64,000 nucleotides of DNA. Source: Calocera cornea HHB12733 (taxonomy: Eukaryota; Basidiomycota; Dacrymycetes; Dacrymycetales; Dacrymycetaceae). The position numbers were made by a program, and so were the translations under genes. Location: contig KV423929.1 in the NCBI GenBank assembly GCA_001632435.1, forward strand, positions 124,001-188,000. The letters run 5' to 3'. Position 1 is the stretch's first letter. Each line of letters begins with the position of its first letter. The notes under the pieces are model-generated. The model was given only the letters and a program-made list of their open reading frames with translations, did no database searches and was not told the DNA's origin. This document shows positions 22,701 through 32,765 of this stretch, in pieces.

Positions 22701-25700
22701 ATCCTCAGCACTGCTGGCGATCGGCAACGACATTGTTGGTTTCAATAATGCGACGTTCACATGGTCTGACGCGGAAAATGGCCAGATGCAGCGCGGCCAG
22801 AGGAACTTCCGTCTTCATATCGACAAGTTGCTGTTTAGGGCTGGGGAAGTGAACATTATTGTTGGGTACAGCATGTCTTGATTATTATCCAGCCGCTCGC
22901 TGATAATTGGCAGACCGACTGGCTGCGGGAAGACCTCCATTCTCATGGCTCTTTTGGGAGAGATGCACTTTGAGGCACAGGGTGCTGATTCTTGGTTCCA
23001 TTTGCCTCGTGAGCGTGGGATTGCCTATGCGGCGCAAGAGTCTTGGGTACAGAACGATACTGTCCGAGTAGGAACCCGTCTCTGGCCCTGGTACACGCAG
23101 CCCTCTGACGCCTGTACAGGCCAACATCCTGTTCGGAAATGCCTTCGACGAGGTCCGCTACAAGAAGGGTAAACAAATCCATATAATTTCTCATCTCATG
23201 CTCACTGCTCTGCTCAGTACTCTATCAATGTGCTCTCGAGCCGGACCTTGCCATGTTCACTGTTGGAGATGAGACAGAAGTAAGTCATCTAGTAGAATGA
23301 ACGGATCGCGGCTTATCGATATTGGGTAGGTCGGAGAGCGGGGCCTGACCCTTTCCGGAGGTCAAAAGGTATGATCGAATTTCTGCATGTCGAATATAAC
23401 ATGACAAATCTATTCCCAGGCGCGGATAACGCTCGCTCGGGCTCTTTACTCTCAAGCTCACATCCTTCTGCTGGATGATGTTGTGTCCGCATTGGATGTT
23501 CACACGGCTCGATGGATCGTAGAGAAGTGCTTGCAAGGCGATCTTATTGAAGGTCGAACTGTGATTCTTGTGGTAAGTTATCCTTTCCACACTGTGTTTA
23601 TGCGTTGAGTAACATACTGCAGACTCATGCTGTGGCTCTCATTACACCTATAGCGACCAATGTTATTTCACTCAGTGCTCATGGACAAATTCTTAGCCAG
23701 GGAGCTCTCACCAAAAGCTTGACGCTTGATCCAACGCTCCGACAAGAACTGGAGAAAAGCCAAGAGGCTTTGGACAAGGAGGACACTCACGTGGAAGACG
23801 ATAACAAACCAGAAATCAGAACGAAGATGGACGGCACATTGGTCGTCGAGGAAGAGAGGGCGGAAGGCAGGGTCAAGTGGGCAACAGGTATGCCATCCAT
23901 CCTACTTTCGTATTCCTCAGCATAGATTGAGTCTTGCCAGTGGACCTCTTCATAACTTCCTATGGAGGGTTGTTCTTCTGGATTCTACTCGTATTGGGAT
24001 ATTCTATAGCGATGGGCAGTGATATCTTGTGGGTCAACCAAAGTCTGGGGGTGATACCGAGTGGCTGATTTCATCTTCAGAGCTACTTGGTGGCTTGGGC
24101 ACTGGGCACAAGCCTATGTTGGGACCACTGGGACTATCAACGTACCATAGTACGTATGATTGAAACTTCCCATCTGATTGTGCTGACGCTGTGCAGCTAT
24201 CTGGGTTGCTATGTTGCGATCATTGTACTTCAAGAGTCGGCATGGTTCATCATGCAATTCTACTATGCCTTGGGTAGCATCCGTGCTTGCCGCATTGTGC
24301 ATGAGGCCCTGTGTCAGAGTGTTTTTAGCTCTACCCTTCGCTGGATGGACAGCACGCCGGTTGGCAGGATTATTGCCCGATTCACTCAAGTAAGGCCACT
24401 GAGCTCAGATACTGCTTTGCGCGCTTAACAAATCGGGCAGGACATCTCCGAATTTGATGGTGGCCTCACAAATCTGGTCGAGGTTGTTGTACGAGAGACC
24501 GGCACGTCCCGCTCCTACTGTGCGCTGCAATGTTGCTGATTCCCTCCAGTATCCTTGGCTTTAAGGCTAGCTGCGATCATCTTCGTATCTCCAGCTTGGG
24601 GCATCCCCAGCGCTGTGATACTTGCGATTGGGTTGGCTATTGGGCAGATCTACATTCATGCGCAGATGTGTATAAGGGTGAGTTCAGTGAATAAGCATAG
24701 AGTCTCTTCACTGAACGGAATGCAGCGGCTTCGTACCAACTGGCGATCACCGCTCTTCAACCACCTAGGCGCCTCTGTCTCGGGACTCAGTAAGCATGCC
24801 TTTAACCAGTATCGCTCCCTCATCTCATAGGAGGACCAGTATCCGTTCGAGCTTACGGATCCGATGAAGCATTCAAGGCAGAGCTTCGCAAACGAGCTGA
24901 CGCGTACGCTCGACCCTCTCGCACTTTCTTCAACCTGGCCAAGTAAGTCATCACCCTGTAGATGGCCCTCTGCATCTGACGCATGGTCACTCCTAGATGG
25001 ATGAGCACAAGGACGGACCTCCTCCGTGCCATGTTCTGTGCCGGGCTAGCCGCTTATCTCCTCTATGTGAGGCACAACGTTGGAGCAAGCGCAACTGGGG
25101 TAAATCCAGCATCTTGCCTCGTAATACCCCGCTGACGTTCCTCTGCAGTTCAGTGTACGAGTGTTATGCGTGTATAACGCGATCGATCTGATAGTTTTGT
25201 TTACAGCTTGCCAACGCAATGGAGTTCTCTTACTCCATTCTTACATGGGTGCGGTTTGCGAACATGGTGGAACTTACTGCCAATAGGTAAGCCCACAACC
25301 AGCAACGAGGGTGGTTTGATGACCAGTCGAACAATAGTCTAGAACGGATGCGAGACTACCTTGTGATAGACCACGAGCCGGCTCCTGTTGAGAGTGGCAA
25401 GCCGCCCGCGTACTGGCCTGCTTCTGGCGCGCTACGTGTGGAAAACCTCTCTGCGAGGTCAGTCGTCTATACTACTGCTCTACCAGGACTGATTTGTTTT
25501 CGCAGGTATTCGAAGGATGGGCCGCTCGTTTTAGACGGTATCAACTTGGAAGTCAAGTCCGGGGAGCGCGTTGGAATAGGCGAGTAGAGCTTTACTCAGT
25601 CAATGATTGCTTGCTTACGGGTGAGTAGTTGGCAGAACCGGCAGTGGAAAGAGCTCTTTAGCTCTGTCCCTTTTGCGGCTCATTCCGACGGAAGGCAGAG

Positions 25701-26357
25701 TCATCTTTGACGGCCAATCAACCAATGATTTGAATCTTGATGTCCTCCGCACCAATCTCGCCATCATTCCTCAAGAACCAACCTTGATGTCAGGAACGCT
25801 GCGTTTCAATCTCGATCCATTCTCGCAACATGATGATGCAACCCTGAATAATGCTTTGAGGGCCACCGGGCTCATAGCAGAGGGCGGCCCTTCCGGCACA
25901 AATCTGAATCTCGACAGTACAGTGTCCACAGCTGGCAGCAACTTCTCTGTGGGCCAACGGCAACTGATTGCGCTGGCCCGTGCCCTCCTGCGGAACACGC
26001 GTGCTCTCATACTCGACGAAGCTACTGCCTCGGTGGACAGTGAAACGGACTCTCTGATTCAGACTTCCATTCGCAAGGAGCTGCAACATGCGACGCTGAT
26101 CACCATCGCCCATCGCTTGCTTACTATCATGGACTACGATAAAATAATGGGTGCGTATGTGTTGTGGTGTGCTTCGAAAGTGATCTGATTCAGTGTATGC
26201 AGTGCTCGACACTGGGAAGCTAGTTGAATTCGACACGCCCTGGACATTGCTGCAGAATGACAAGAGCTACTTCCGGTCATTGGTCGACAACAGCGGGGAT
26301 CGAGACAAGCTGTTTGCCATTGCGGAGAAGGCAGCCTCGACCGGAAGGAGCCTTTGA
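19735..26357 (+). CDS. ABCC (MRP-type) ABC transporter whose exon 1 is split by a transposon
   Basis: The second tandem ABCC gene. The ancestral start (19735) reads MSELDALE, then runs into a 387-bp insertion and stops at 19765-19767. The frame resumes at 20157 as [20 protein letters not shown] and continues as a normal MRP protein: TMD0, TMD1, NBD1 ([32 protein letters not shown]), TMD2 and NBD2 ([27 protein letters not shown]), with TGA at 26355-26357. The reading frame entering from the insertion has a TGA at 20136-20138, and no in-frame ATG follows until Met of [16 protein letters not shown] at 21094. A protein made from there would lack TMD0. Everything downstream looks intact, so the disruption seems recent. 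The gene may be null, or express an N-terminally shortened pump. Confidence 0.85.
19749..19759. repeat. Target site duplication of the exon-1 insertion, left (CGCGCTCGAGG)
   Basis: The 11-bp word is repeated perfectly at 20147-20157. The intact paralog has it once (12279-12289), so the paralog shows the unoccupied site. Confidence 0.85.
19774..19794 (+). repeat. Inverted terminal repeat, left, of the MITE-like element
   Basis: It begins GCGTAGTGAGTAGGG and is the exact reverse complement of 20112-20132 (21 of 21). Confidence 0.9.
19928..19980 (+). repeat. Telomere-like TTAGGG tract inside the element
   Basis: It contains four perfect TTAGGG units (19930, 19953, 19959, 19970), a near-repeat at 19976 (TTAGGA) and G-rich variants such as GATGGGTTGAGG. 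TTAGGG is the usual fungal telomere repeat, but this tract is internal to a mobile element in a gene. Confidence 0.75.
20021..20049. repeat. 13-bp perfect hairpin inside the element
   Basis: CAAGGCTATGGGC and its complement GCCCATAGCCTTG are separated by only GGA, which makes a very stable stem-loop. Confidence 0.8.
20112..20132 (-). repeat. Inverted terminal repeat, right, of the MITE-like element
   Basis: Exact reverse complement of 19774-19794. Confidence 0.9.
20147..20157. repeat. Target site duplication of the exon-1 insertion, right (CGCGCTCGAGG)
   Basis: Perfect copy of 19749-19759; the ABCC reading frame resumes inside it. Confidence 0.85.
25149..25154 (+). other. 6-nt microexon (TTCAGT, Phe-Ser) of the 19735 ABCC gene
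   Basis: It lies between an acceptor CTCTGCAG and a donor GTACGA; the next exon begins after TTTACAG with CTTGCCAACGCAATGGAG. Confidence 0.75.
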
Positions 26358-26962
26358 GATGGCCACTGACCTGCAGGAAGGGGACTATCAAGTGATGGGT
26401 TGCATGGTCTAGGAGGTTGAACTACAGTCAATAGATACGAAGTGAAACAACAGATTGAATCGTATTCGCATTTCTTGTTTGTTGCTGGGCGATGCTAGCT
26501 GGTGGTTGATCGCTAGGAAACTTAACAAATCGGCAGACAGTTGCCACACAAGAGGGGCACGCAAACATTTGGGTTATGCACTTTCATCATTCTTTTGCGC
26601 CCAGTGGGACGCCAATACCAAGCTGGCAATCAACTAAGACTACAGCACAGTAACCCAATGATAACGACCGAAACAGATTACAAGGAGAAACGGTGGAGCG
26701 AACCCAAGAGGAGATGATGAGGGGAAGGGGCAGGAGCAACGAGGTGGAGGAGGTTCGCGGTGCAGGGAGTGAGATTAGCTCGAAAGCGGAAAGAAAATCA
26801 TCGAAAGGGAAACATACTACCGTGCACACAAGGTGCAGCGGTGCCAACAGACCACGTTGAGGTGACTGTGTCTTCGGATCGCCAACATACTTGGTCGACT
26901 TTGAGCTTCTATGATACTGTAGTCGTGCGGCCACGCGCAGTCCACGGTGGCACATGGGAAGC
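26358..26962. other. Convergent intergenic region
   Basis: About 600 bp between the ends of the ABCC gene (plus) and the bZIP gene (minus). It should hold both 3' untranslated regions and terminators. No gene is recognised. Confidence 0.5.
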
Positions 26963-28486
26963 TCACTTCTTGAGGCACTCCCGAAGCGCCTTGTTTTCCG
27001 CTTCGCTCTCCCGGAGCATCTTCTCCAGCTCCTCGACACGCTGCTTCAGGACATCACGCTCGCCCTCGAGAACAGCTCTCTCCTCCATTTTGCGCTGCCG
27101 TGACCGACGAGCAGCCATCGTGTTCTGCTCACGCTTCGTCATGATCTTGGGACGAACGAAGCGCGCCAGTTCCTCGACCTCCTCATCGACTTCCTCATCG
27201 CCTGCGAGCGCACGCTTCACGCCAGCAAGCTTCTCCTCAGAGAGCCTGTTGACGAAAGCCTGCGGCAGGACCTTGCGCGAAGTCTTCGATGGGGCGATGT
27301 ACGATCGAGCTTGAACTGGGGCATCGAGGGGAAGGAGCTCGCGGACCTTGGGGGGGGCCTTCTCCTTCTGCTTGGGCAGAGCCTTGGTCGGGCGGACCGA
27401 GGGAGTGACTGATCGGGAACCAGCAGTCGATGCTAGCTCGGGCAGGGCAGGAGGCAGAACCGAAGCAGGTGTAGCGACCGTCAGCTCCGGAAGGAGCTGC
27501 GACTCGGGCGTGAAGTTGAGAAGAAGAGCATCGAGGACGGCGGACAGCTCAGGGTCGAAAGGATCGTTGCCCTTGGCTGATGCCGCGTCCTGCGCAGAGG
27601 TGAAGAGCTGCGCAGGGTTGATAGCGGGAGAGGTCTCGAGTTCCTCGGCGGGGCGAAGCGGCGGGAAGCCGTACGCGTCCACGTAGGTCGTCGAGACTGA
27701 AGAGAGCGGAGAGCGGGGCGAAGTTATAGGCTCCGCTGAGAGTGCGGCAGACGTATGCGTCTGCGCGAAGCTCAGCAGGTGCGCGGTCTTCGCGGCTTCG
27801 AGGGCTGCCTCCGTGGCGTCAGTGCTGAAGACACCGTCGTTCACCAGATCCTCGAACCGAAGTTCGTCGGACGAGCGGTTGTGCTCGGTGAACGAGGCCA
27901 GGAGGACCGAGAGGTCGTCGGTGAAGTCCATTGTGCTTGCGACGGACATGTTGTTCTGGGGTGTGGTGAGAAGCTCAGAGTAGGACGAGGCGAGGTCTTG
28001 GAAAGACAGGTTCGGGAGGAAAGCTGGTTGTATTGGTTGTTGTTGAAGTTGGTAGTTGGGGTAAGACGGTACTGGGGGTTGAGGGAAGCCATGTTGGGTA
28101 GTGGTCTGGTTGTAGAGGGGTTGGGCGAGCCCGTTCGAAAAGTTGTTTATCGTTGCATGATTGGGGGTGGAGGTTGACAAGCCGAGAGCATTGCTGTAGT
28201 CATTTTGACTATAGACGCCGGGTTGGGAGAACGCTGGAGCGCTCAGACGCAGAGAGGGGCGGTGAAGCCGAACATCTTGATTTGTATATTGAGTAAGGTC
28301 GGTGTCGTAGGGGTGTATTGCGGGGGTGGAAGGCGGCCTGCTTATAGGAGGCCGCGAACTGCAGACGGAGGCGACGGTTAGCCAGGCGGTTCTAGCAGAC
28401 GGTCGCAGATATGGGAGGTTGCTGGTTCGCAAGGATGAGTTGCATATATGCGCGTGCGCTGACTCTGTATGAGTCTTCGAGGTCAT
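26963..28486 (-). CDS. Gcn4/Cpc1-like bZIP transcription factor
   Basis: A 507-aa single-exon frame ending in a bZIP domain. The basic region KREQNTMAARRSRQRKMEER (about 451-470) has the N-x2-AARRSR signature of the Gcn4/Cpc-1 group, and is followed by a leucine zipper (EGERDVLKQRVEELEKM..) to the C-terminus. Upstream lie a Gln/Pro/Ser-rich activation-type region and the module LDAPVQARSYIAPSKTSRKV (about residues 380-400). That module is also present in the bZIP genes at 43066 and 57394. By family, it would bind TGACTCA-like sites and control amino-acid or stress genes. The start at 28486 is the first ATG of the frame, but the first 50 or so residues look unlike protein, so the true start may be later or spliced; a donor-like GTGAGT lies at 28580 on this strand. 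Confidence 0.85.
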   Translation of the reverse strand: MTSKTHTESAHAHICNSSLRTSNLPYLRPSARTAWLTVASVCSSRPPISRPPSTPAIHPYDTDLTQYTNQDVRLHRPSLRLSAPAFSQPGVYSQNDYSNALGLSTSTPNHATINNFSNGLAQPLYNQTTTQHGFPQPPVPSYPNYQLQQQPIQPAFLPNLSFQDLASSYSELLTTPQNNMSVASTMDFTDDLSVLLASFTEHNRSSDELRFEDLVNDGVFSTDATEAALEAAKTAHLLSFAQTHTSAALSAEPITSPRSPLSSVSTTYVDAYGFPPLRPAEELETSPAINPAQLFTSAQDAASAKGNDPFDPELSAVLDALLLNFTPESQLLPELTVATPASVLPPALPELASTAGSRSVTPSVRPTKALPKQKEKAPPKVRELLPLDAPVQARSYIAPSKTSRKVLPQAFVNRLSEEKLAGVKRALAGDEEVDEEVEELARFVRPKIMTKREQNTMAARRSRQRKMEERAVLEGERDVLKQRVEELEKMLRESEAENKALRECLKK

Positions 28487-30078
28487 GCGTGGCTATTGGG
28501 TCCGTAGACACCGCTCGGCAAAGGATACGACGCTCGGCGCTGTCTGCAATCTCCCATACAACGAGGAATGCGTTACTCACGGGGTTGTAGGTTTAGAAGA
28601 GTACCCGGCTTGCGATATAGCAGTCAAGTACGATGCACTCGGTGAATGCTCTCAGTCTTGGAGAGCAATGCGAGTACAATTTAGAGGGGGAGAAGGGGAT
28701 AGAGGGAAAATCTGAGTGAAGCCGCCGCCCCTATATTTACGCCCGAGCAGCCAGTCTGCTCCCGGCCCTGCCCTAAACCTCATGGGCGATACGCCCAGAA
28801 CCCTGCGCCCACCCCGACCCATCGGGGACTTCTGGCACCGCCGATCGCCTCACATGGTCGTCCTCTGTTCCTTTTTTGGCCCAATCAATACAAGCTGTCT
28901 GCACGTTCCTGACCGTAGACAACGTTGTTGTCGTCTTCCTCTGGCCACTGGACAGCATAGTGCCTACAACCTGCAGCTTTCCACTGATAGTGCACCGCGT
29001 ACGCATGCTTGTCCAACGCCCCTCGGCGACCTACTCGCGGGGTCCTATCTCTTCCTTGCCGCATTCTGCTTCCAGCGGAGCATCCATAAGCCGGCAGCTG
29101 AACCAATCACAGCGCGCTCTCAGCCTGACTCGTCCAGCGTCAGGCGCCAGGGACGGAAGCATTTTCTTCGCTGACTACTGTGCACAAGAGGAGCACCCCG
29201 CGGATCACGTGGAGCCACGGAGTTTCGTGCCTTGAACTCCTCTTGCCGTTTTCGCTTATTAGTCGCGGGCGGGAAAAATTGTTCGTTAGGCGTAGTTTAG
29301 ATATAGTACATGAGGGTACACAAAGTGTATATCGATGCGTTCATTCCACGCAGGGCGTATCTCCCAGCAGAAGTACCAGATCCGACCGAAATAATGCCAT
29401 TAAGACGTTCTTAACAGGCTATGTCTCGAGTACTGTACGGTGCCGGAAGGAAACGAGCTCTTACCATGGACGCAGCTACCAATGATCATCAGTTCGTCTT
29501 CAAGGCTATATTCGAAGGGCAGAACAAATAAGTAGAACAGTCTCTAGGGTCAACAGCATGCGTTCCGGACCTCAAGCCCCTGCAGACCCGTGTTATGCCG
29601 CACATAGGCACCCATAAGATGGTACCATATTGGGAGGATGGTCATGACCACTCTCCCACGGCTGAAAATTCTTTGGACAACCTCTGCTTGGCAACTGGGA
29701 GAAGATACCCGCGGCCTCACCAGCCTTCGGGCTAGAGCTCTAGCTAGTTCGTCCTCCTAGCGAGTACGAGCTAACAACAATCAGGCATACTTAGTTGGTT
29801 GTACTACTACACAACGAGCCTACGAGCTTGTTTCTTTTTGTACAAAGGTAGGAATTGAGAGTAAAAGTAAACGAGCAAAAGAAAGGATGGAATGAGGGGA
29901 GTGAAAAAGAGCGAGAAGCCTTCCGGAAGATAGCCAGCGAAAGAAGCGCCTTGGAGCCCAGACCAGGACCGGAACGAAGGAACAGCACGCGGAACACTAC
30001 TGGATTACAGAACTGGAAAATGAAGAGGTGAGCGGTGAAGAAGAAAAAAAAAAGCACGAGCAAACGCCGTGGTGATTG
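28487..30078. other. Intergenic, upstream of the bZIP gene
   Basis: About 1.6 kb between the cyclin stop and the bZIP start, both on the minus strand. It must contain the bZIP promoter and 5' leader. Gcn4-type genes often have upstream open frames, but I could not identify convincing ATG-started ones. A purine/pyrimidine-biased stretch lies near 29850-30060. No gene is recognised. Confidence 0.4.
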
Positions 30079-31719
30079 CTAATATGCCTCTGCCATAGGG
30101 CGAGGTTCATCGACTTGCTCAGGCATAACCATGCTTGTCGCACAGCCAGTCACATTACTCCTGGGCATTGAGAAACGCTCGATAGCCTTCCTCTTCTGCG
30201 CACGAACCTCGGCACCATTGCCGGGACCGGCGCTGAGGACGGCACGAGACCTCTTCCGAGTGATGATTGTCTCCGACGGGGCTGGCTCCACCTTGGGTTC
30301 AGCGGCGTGCGCTGCAGGCACGGTCGGGAGGGCAGTTCGGAGATCTTGCATCGAGGGCTGCGGTAGCACAGACATCTGAGGCACGACCAGTGGGGGCGGT
30401 CGTGGGATAGGGGCCTTCAGCTGGGCCAGCGTCCGGATGAAGACGTCGTTCTTCAGGTTCTGGACGTTGGCGCCAACCCACATCCTCCAACCCAGTGCGA
30501 CACCGATGGCACTCTCGCATTGGACGAGATCTGGGGCCTCGAGGCCAGTGATTCGCGACCAGGCCTTCATGGTGTAGACATTGTCACCCAGGAACTTGGA
30601 GGCGATGATCAGGCAAGCGACCAGGGTGCGACGAGCACACAAAAGAGGGGAGACGATGTAATTATCGAGAGATATGCCGGTCGCGATCACGGTGGCTGCC
30701 TTCTTCTTCGCATCGAGTAACGCCTGAATCGTAGGATTGAGGGCGATGAGGTAACAGGCGGCAATCTTGAGTTGACTGATGCCGACTGAAGTGCGGCGAA
30801 CCAACTCGGCGATGTATGCGCCCATGGGTATCTCGGCGGTGAGTGAAATTCGTTCGACTTCATCCTCCGGATTCTCGTCGTCCGGCAACTTGGTCGGGTA
30901 GTTGAACTCGTCACCGACCAGAGTCTCCTCGTAGCTGTTCTCAGTGTCGGAAGGGGCCGCACCGACCTTGGTAGCCCAGACGGGCACCGCAAGGCCAGCT
31001 TTGCCGCCAGTCTGAGCGTGAACATCGCTGATCCAGGCACGGATAGCCTGTTGCTTGGCTTCCGCAGACTTGTGGAAATGTGGTGATGCGCTGAGTATGG
31101 CGACCTTCCGAAAATCGCACGTATCCCCCTGTTGGGAGACGTGACTGTGCGTTTGGTTCTGTGTGTCATCCTCCGCTTTGGAGATGGTCTCCCTTTCCTG
31201 CTCTGAACGAGCAACAGCGGTGGTCGACGCGTCGTCCTCTCTATCCCTCTCTCGCTCCTTGTCTATGCCTGGCTCCGAGAGATGGTAGACCTTCCGAACA
31301 ACCTTCTCCACTTCGCCTGCAACATCCGGTTCAGACGCACTCCACCGAAGCACCCTTCCGCTGCACTCACCAGCAATGTCCAACAGCTGCTTCCTCTCCT
31401 TCCGCTTGCGCTCCTCCTCCTGCTTCCCGGCCTCCGCCTCCATGCGGGAGTCCCCACGTAAATCCGCCTTCACGCCCTCGCGAGCGGAAGCATTCTCGTC
31501 ACTCCAGGAACCACTCGCAGGAGACTTCTCTCTCCCACGCGCCGACAACCCTCTCTCGATTGGGAACCATTGCGCCGGTACGGCCTCACAATCTCTGTTC
31601 GGTGTCGGCGGCACGTCATGGGGATACGGCGGGGTTGAGTCGAGCTGGGGCTGTATCGGTGTATCGTGCGCAGACTGGGAGGCGTACAGATTGCTAGGCC
31701 CGGCACAGTGCTGGCTCAT
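30079..31719 (-). CDS. Pho85-type (PCL) cyclin
   Basis: A 546-aa single-exon protein with a PHO80/PCL-type cyclin fold at about residues 290-416. The recognisable segments are EIPMGAYIAELVRRTSVGIS, LDNYIVSPLLCARRTLVACL, IIASKFLGDNVYTMKAWSRI and TGLEAPDLVQCESAIGVALG followed by WRMWVG. Such cyclins activate the CDK Pho85 and steer it to substrates. The N-terminal 280 residues are charged and low-complexity, and the C-terminus has a basic TRKRSRAVLSAGPG stretch. In yeast the cyclin Pcl5 directs Pho85 to degrade Gcn4, and here the cyclin gene sits directly upstream of a Gcn4-like gene on the same strand. The functional link is inference. The subclass (Pcl5, Pcl1/2 or Pho80) cannot be fixed by eye. 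Confidence 0.85.
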   Translation of the reverse strand: MSQHCAGPSNLYASQSAHDTPIQPQLDSTPPYPHDVPPTPNRDCEAVPAQWFPIERGLSARGREKSPASGSWSDENASAREGVKADLRGDSRMEAEAGKQEEERKRKERKQLLDIAGECSGRVLRWSASEPDVAGEVEKVVRKVYHLSEPGIDKERERDREDDASTTAVARSEQERETISKAEDDTQNQTHSHVSQQGDTCDFRKVAILSASPHFHKSAEAKQQAIRAWISDVHAQTGGKAGLAVPVWATKVGAAPSDTENSYEETLVGDEFNYPTKLPDDENPEDEVERISLTAEIPMGAYIAELVRRTSVGISQLKIAACYLIALNPTIQALLDAKKKAATVIATGISLDNYIVSPLLCARRTLVACLIIASKFLGDNVYTMKAWSRITGLEAPDLVQCESAIGVALGWRMWVGANVQNLKNDVFIRTLAQLKAPIPRPPPLVVPQMSVLPQPSMQDLRTALPTVPAAHAAEPKVEPAPSETIITRKRSRAVLSAGPGNGAEVRAQKRKAIERFSMPRSNVTGCATSMVMPEQVDEPRPMAEAY

Positions 31720-32765
31720 CGTCTTCTCGCTATAACAGCGGCTAAGTCTTGTGCAAGCCGCTGTAGAGTCGAGCTAAGTAGCAATCGATGGGGTGGTTGT
31801 GATGGGGGGGGGATAAGAGGGGGCAGTGGCGACTCTTTGAGTACTTGGACTGGCTTGACACGCTGTGACTCGTTGCCCCGCTTTGCTTCCGTCCCACAGC
31901 CACGGAAAGGGTAGTCATGACCGAAAATTGCCACAAGATGGCCCGCCCCTCTCGCGCTAAGCGACCCCTCGCGGTGCGCACGACATGTGGCCGGCAGTGA
32001 CTTGGAATTAGCCACAGATCCGATCTAAAGCCAGCTCGTCACCATCGCGAGGACACGACGTGGTATGCTTGAGGCTTGGATCCGGCACCTCTATGCTCCG
32101 ACGCGCGTCGAGCCATCTCGTCCGTGTCCTGTGACCCCGCAGGCTTCCTCACTAGTACCTGATAGGAGTCCCGGTCTACTAATGCACACTTCGTTCGTAT
32201 CTCCGTAGAAGCTGTATCTCCATACTGCGGAGAGCCGTGACTCATAACCGAATTGCCGACGAGTATCAAGAGATCGATCGACGTGTCCGCAGTATATGAT
32301 GAAACGCGACTCTGCCAGTAGGGACCCATGCATTTCCGCCTCGGAAGAACGCGGATTACGCGGAGGCGCGCCTTCGCAGGGCATGACTCGAGATCGGCCG
32401 AGCACGGGTCCGCTGCCTGAGTCGACTCTTGCGTAACGCGAGGCTGGCCCTGCCCGGGGATACTTAACGCCATGCTTCTTGTTCAGAGTCAGTCACGATT
32501 GCCGATATGGGACACGGGGCCTATGCGCCATTGACTGGTGATATCTGGCCTTCTCTATCAGAACTCGCAATCGTGGCGTCTTTTTCGCGCACATTCGTCC
32601 CTTGGCGCCTCTACTCGTCCTCGTGCAGAATCATCAAAGGTCATAGCAAGGATTGCATCTGGCATGCAGGATGAACATACGGCCTGTCCGCTGGCCGCAC
32701 TACTACAGTGATAAGACAGACACGCCAGTGACTGCCGTATACCAACTCGTTGGCACAGCCCTCTG
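31720..32765. other. Intergenic, nothing recognised
   Basis: About 1 kb holding the cyclin promoter and the 3' end of the minus-strand ABCC gene. Open frames here overlap on both strands without domains. Confidence 0.4.
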
